From the NCBI GenBank assembly GCA_030849065.1, contig JASAON010001566.1, positions 1-60,081 of the forward strand: DNA of 60,081 nt, in the 5' to 3' direction. The notes below the pieces were generated by a model. The model worked only from the letters and a program-made list of their open reading frames with translations. It did no database searches and was not told the origin of the DNA. Made by a program: the position numbers and the translations under genes. Position 1 is the stretch's first letter. Every line of letters starts with the position of its first letter. This document shows, in pieces, positions 56,384 through 60,081 of this stretch. The stretch is from Jaenimonas drosophilae (lineage: Eukaryota; Euglenozoa; Kinetoplastea; Trypanosomatida; Trypanosomatidae).

Positions 56384-57552
56384 GTTCACGTGACGCGATG
56401 CTCTGCCTGCGATGCAGCCACAGCCTCACTCCCTTCGTTACTATATTTCGCGTTCTTTTTGCTCATTTTCAGAGACTTTCTGTTTTTTTTTGGACTGGGA
56501 TTGTTTTCCGCAAATTGTCCCATGATGTAGGGCTCCTTCTCAAACTCTTTGTGAATGCCATATGATGTTGGAAGTGTAAGTTGCAGAGGTGTCACAACAA
56601 CCACATGGTGACTGAATGACAGTTTTTCTCCCCGATCCGTTCAATCGTGGAATTCGTGCGATAGCCAGAATCTACTCGCGTCAACTGTCCCCGATTCATG
56701 ACTTGTTTTATTACTTATAGTTGATGTTTGCTGCAAGTGGAAGAGATTGATGCACCACACTTCACCATCACAATCACGAGTGCTTTTTTCTGTTCCTTTT
56801 CTTTTTGGCCCCCCACCCGATTTCTCACTTCGGCTTCCTTCTTTCCACCAGTGTCTCTTGAGAGAATATGTCTGTACGTTTCCTCGCTTACCATCTTGAT
56901 TGATCATTTATTCTCTTTTACCACGACCATGTTATCTTCTTTTGGCTTGGTGGTGTTTCCGTTGATTTCACTTGAGTGTTTGCTCTGTGGTGAAGTCGTC
57001 GATCACTTGCGTCGCGATTCTTCACCTGTCTACGTACGTCGCGACGTGGGTGCTGACAAGCTACACTGCCCCGAAGTGCCACGCGGACAGTGCAAACTCT
57101 TCTTGCATGCCATACTCCATCGGCGCAGTGCCACTCATGTGTGTACGAGCAATTGCCGATGTATGCACACGATTGATTGAGGAACAACATTGCAGGTCAG
57201 GTGACCAAGGGATTGTATCACGTGCTTGTGCTAGAGGATGCTGTTGTCTGCTAAACAATGGATACAACTCAATATGGACAATGACTATGGTGAAGAGGTC
57301 ACAGTGAAGACTGAGTATTACATTTCGTTGTGCCTTTTCTTGTGAATCATGAAGATAATGTGTTCATTGATGAAATCAAAAATCCTGGTCCAATATCTGG
57401 TTGACCCAAGCGAATGATGCTCTCCTCCCAATCTTCATCTCCATTTGCAGACTTACCTCTTTGAACTATTTTTGCATATCGCAATCTTTTTTCTTCATTG
57501 GTAGAGATCAACATACGCTACTCAAGTGCACCACATCACCACCAACTCCTCC
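56384..57552. other. ~1.2-kb intergenic region
   Basis: No complete gene is seen. The stretch 56950-57307 looks coding-like in composition (open frames of 150 and 111 codons in two + frames, with Cys/Arg-rich translation) but lacks a recognisable domain. It could be a decayed gene fragment. The end holds the acceptor for receptor 3. Confidence 0.5.
57482..57504 (+). promoter_or_regulatory. strong putative trans-splice acceptor for receptor gene 3
   Basis: A T/C-rich tract ends in AG at 57503-57504, 48 bases before the ATG at 57553. Confidence 0.65.
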
Positions 57553-60081
57553 ATGTCTCCACGGCACCGCAGCGTGCAGCTACTGGCTGTCGCGTTGCTC
57601 CTCAGCGTATGCATGGAGGTGCGGGCAGCGACCACGCCCATAGTGGCATCGGTGTTCCTCAGCAACTTCGGTGATGCCACGAGGGCCTACTCTCAGTACG
57701 CCGTTGGTATGGAGTCTCCCGCACGGCATGCCTCTGGGAAGATTGTATCGTATGATGTAACTTACACATCCAACAGTGGAGCCGGGTTTAGTTTGTACAA
57801 GAAGTTCTCCAACGCGAATTATGTGGTGGCCATGTTTGGCCCCGCCGGAACGAGACAAGTCTATGACATGCAGAAGTCAAGGAATTCCATGAAGGACATG
57901 AATTTTCTGGTGTTTGGCCCACTTGCCCAGACTGTGGATGACCCCTACGGGACTTCATTTCTGTCCTACTCTCCCCAAATCTTCTGGACGATGCCGTCTG
58001 AACAAGCTCAAGCCGTTGCGCTGTTTGTGATGCTGGCTGAGCGCGATTTGTTCCCTATTCGTCAGATTTTGTATCGTGCGAATATGCTTTCTGTTGGCAC
58101 CACCGCGGAGGCGTTGTACAAGCTGATCTCACCACAATTTTCGTGCAGCGTGCGTTACTACGTGTCCGAAAAAGATTTCAGCATTCAACAGTACAACAGT
58201 GCGCTGCTTGACAATAGACCTGGTATTGCGTACCTGTATGGTATGACGGAAGGCCACCCAGCAACTCAAACGTGGTATTCTCATATTGTGTCCTCTCCTT
58301 TGCTGATCTCACTCAATGCAACTTTGGTAACAACGTTTGAGCAACAGTATCCACTGCTTGCGGCGTACAACACCAAGGCACAGCAAACATCAAAGATGCT
58401 CCCGCCGGAGAACGTGATGACTTCTGCGCCAGTGCCTGGGGTTGATCTGACAGAGTATGCTGTAACGCAAGACTTTTTATCGCGACCAGGTGGCTGGTAT
58501 TCTCCTGACTTGTTGCATTCGATCCAGAACTACATGATGGCTGGGTGGGTCTCTGGAACAGCACTGATGCAGGCACTCAACAAGTACACTGGCCGTTATA
58601 TTGGTAATGGTGGTTCCTTCTTCAAGCGTATGCGTGATGCCCATAACAGCTACGTGGTCTCAGACCTCTTCATTGGGACGCATGGTGAAACGCGGAATCA
58701 GTGCAGCGATGCAGCTTCGAGGGAAGGATTGCTGTGCAACTGCCATCATGCTGGCAACAACATTTGGTTTCATACATTTGTAAAGTCACGGTATTTGTAC
58801 GACACAACTTCTGTTCGTGGAAAGCTGTACCAGTACGCCATGAACAGCTGTGCCAACATCGTCACCCCGAGAGCAAGTGACCCATCAGTAACTCCGTACA
58901 ACCAACTGCTCAACACCCCTGTTCCCATCCACGTGGCTGGGCTTGCACCGACAGACGATGCCATGATGGAAACCATGTGCAAACAGACGCACGATGTCAT
59001 TTCTCGTGTGGCGAATACGGAGTTGTTCCAGCATGCGTCTACCCACGCATACCGCGGTTACTGCATACCGTCAACGTCGAAGAATGTGTCTGCCGGGCTC
59101 TCTGCACACACCAGCGACTATGTAATGACGTCGATGATGGGGGTCATTCCAGACGCTGTGCCTACTCCCAGTTCTTTGGTTCTGGACTACATTCCGCAGA
59201 CCACACAGACTCAAAAACCTCAAGCCAACCTTGTGTACTTGTTTCCTACGTTGGACCAGGAAATGTACGTACTTACCTCCTATCTTCATGCGGTGATGCC
59301 AAAGGACTATGTAATGTGTGCTGCTATACGGAACTCTCCTGAGGCTGTGAGCACTCATGCCATGTTGAAAAGCACTTATCTTACATTTGGCTTGACGATG
59401 ACAACGTCCAATTTTGTGGAGCCAATGTATGAGCTTGTGTCTGGCATACGGTTCAAGTGTACGCACACGTTTGTAATTGGCATGACAGAAGCGGATCCGG
59501 CCAGTATTGTATCGTACCTGCGGTCTAATCCCAAAAGTGTTGTGCTTGCGTCCTTTGATGACGTTACGAAGTACTACTCATTGCTTGCACCGGCCCTCAA
59601 AAACGCAGGGGCCTCTGTAACAGATCGCTTTGTGTTTTCGACCAATCTTCCGTCGTGGACGGGAACTCCGTCAAACCCCACTGTTGCTACTAACAACGCA
59701 CCGTTGACCACTGTGGAGCAGTTCCTGCAGAGTGTGCCTGCAGAGTTACACACTCCCGCTGCTGTCCGCGCCTTCGTTGTGGCAATGATGTACGACCAGC
59801 TGAGTGCTGCTGAGAATCAACAGATTGATGGCATGCAGAAGAAGTTGTATGAGCAGGTGACGTGGAAGGTCTCAGGGATGACGTTTGGGCCGTACTCAAG
59901 TCAGTGCATCATGAATGCGCAAATCGAAGGGACGAGGTGCCAGAACAACTATGGTGCTCGGGACATGTCTGTGTGGCCCTACACTCGTGTTGTACAGCCT
60001 ACGGCAGCTGTGCTACAAAAGGAGGTTACACCGAGCATGGTGTATGCAAACAACGCACTTGCTTCTGTGGAGTTACCTGCG
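57553..60081 (+). CDS. receptor-type adenylate cyclase-like protein 3 (partial, runs off window end)
   Basis: A frame of 843 codons, open from the ATG at 57553 to the last base of the window, so only the ectodomain is visible. Residues 1-25 form a signal peptide (basic start, then LLAVALLLSV, ending EVRA). The ectodomain follows receptors 1 and 2 along its whole length: VVAMFGPAGT near residue 91, IFWTMPSEQAQAVALFVMLAERDLFPI, PGVDLTEYAVTQDF, CHHAGNNIWFH, a VIPDAVPTPSS..DYIPQTTQ block, VYLFPTLDQEMYVL, and C796-QNNYGARDMSVWPYTRV near the end. The membrane helix and cyclase domain should begin about 100 codons beyond the window. Whether this copy keeps the catalytic residues lost in the other two is therefore unknown. 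It is a third tandem member, in the same orientation. Confidence 0.88.
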   Translation, partial: MSPRHRSVQLLAVALLLSVCMEVRAATTPIVASVFLSNFGDATRAYSQYAVGMESPARHASGKIVSYDVTYTSNSGAGFSLYKKFSNANYVVAMFGPAGTRQVYDMQKSRNSMKDMNFLVFGPLAQTVDDPYGTSFLSYSPQIFWTMPSEQAQAVALFVMLAERDLFPIRQILYRANMLSVGTTAEALYKLISPQFSCSVRYYVSEKDFSIQQYNSALLDNRPGIAYLYGMTEGHPATQTWYSHIVSSPLLISLNATLVTTFEQQYPLLAAYNTKAQQTSKMLPPENVMTSAPVPGVDLTEYAVTQDFLSRPGGWYSPDLLHSIQNYMMAGWVSGTALMQALNKYTGRYIGNGGSFFKRMRDAHNSYVVSDLFIGTHGETRNQCSDAASREGLLCNCHHAGNNIWFHTFVKSRYLYDTTSVRGKLYQYAMNSCANIVTPRASDPSVTPYNQLLNTPVPIHVAGLAPTDDAMMETMCKQTHDVISRVANTELFQHASTHAYRGYCIPSTSKNVSAGLSAHTSDYVMTSMMGVIPDAVPTPSSLVLDYIPQTTQTQKPQANLVYLFPTLDQEMYVLTSYLHAVMPKDYVMCAAIRNSPEAVSTHAMLKSTYLTFGLTMTTSNFVEPMYELVSGIRFKCTHTFVIGMTEADPASIVSYLRSNPKSVVLASFDDVTKYYSLLAPALKNAGASVTDRFVFSTNLPSWTGTPSNPTVATNNAPLTTVEQFLQSVPAELHTPAAVRAFVVAMMYDQLSAAENQQIDGMQKKLYEQVTWKVSGMTFGPYSSQCIMNAQIEGTRCQNNYGARDMSVWPYTRVVQPTAAVLQKEVTPSMVYANNALASVELPA

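Noticed and set aside
1..60081. Mobile elements, rRNA or tRNA genes
   Set aside because: I found no reverse transcriptase, transposase, long terminal or inverted repeats, rRNA-like sequence, or tRNA box pairs by eye. A covariance-model search could still find small RNAs.

Overview
The window looks like nuclear DNA of a kinetoplastid protist (Euglenozoa, Kinetoplastea), possibly a free-living bodonid-type species rather than a classical parasite. All 24 genes I can support lie on the + strand. None has a visible intron, and most start shortly after a polypyrimidine tract followed by AG, the signature of trans-splice acceptors in polycistronic units. The gene content agrees: a P3A proton ATPase, large receptor-type adenylate-cyclase-like proteins, several kinesins and axonemal EF-hand proteins, and a glutamate-cysteine ligase with a trypanosomatid-like insert. 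The species assignment is inference; the class-level assignment is well supported.

Layout. 1-2,725 is gene-free and microsatellite-rich. 2.7-11.4 kb holds a short mitochondrial complex I NDUFS1 subunit, the diphthamide J-protein DPH4, a large probably mitochondrial repeat protein and a plasma-membrane H+-ATPase. 11.4-14.4 kb is a second large gene-free block. 14.4-28 kb holds a kinesin-like protein with a damaged motor, a BTB-like coiled-coil protein followed by a six-copy 128/137-bp tandem repeat, a calcyphosin-like EF-hand protein, a membrane RING protein, a tail-anchored protein, and an intact kinesin ending in a CaaX prenylation motif. 28-44.2 kb holds Noc2, Got1, a Nudix-like protein with a broken Nudix box, a MATE transporter, a DRC8-like EF-hand protein, a strongly codon-biased 118-aa protein, a TPR-J co-chaperone, glutamate-cysteine ligase, a HAD protein and a protein with a duplicated Cys/His motif. 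44.6 kb to the end holds three tandem receptor-type cyclase-like genes (the last cut by the window) with a protein kinase gene between the first two.

Two features stand out. First, both complete cyclase-like receptors have lost the second metal-binding aspartate of the class III cyclase domain, and each has lost a different residue of the catalytic Asn/Arg pair. They therefore look like transmembrane pseudo-cyclases, with a divergent kinase embedded in the array. Second, the (CAA)n and (GAT/ATC)n microsatellites that saturate the first 44 kb, inside genes and between them, stop almost completely at the start of the receptor array. This suggests a different chromosomal domain, or a join.

Genes in a kinetoplastid unit are normally not functionally grouped, and most of these are unrelated housekeeping genes. 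There is a mild excess of flagellar and cytoskeletal candidates (two kinesins, two EF-hand proteins). No rRNA, tRNA, CRISPR or transposon could be recognised by eye.
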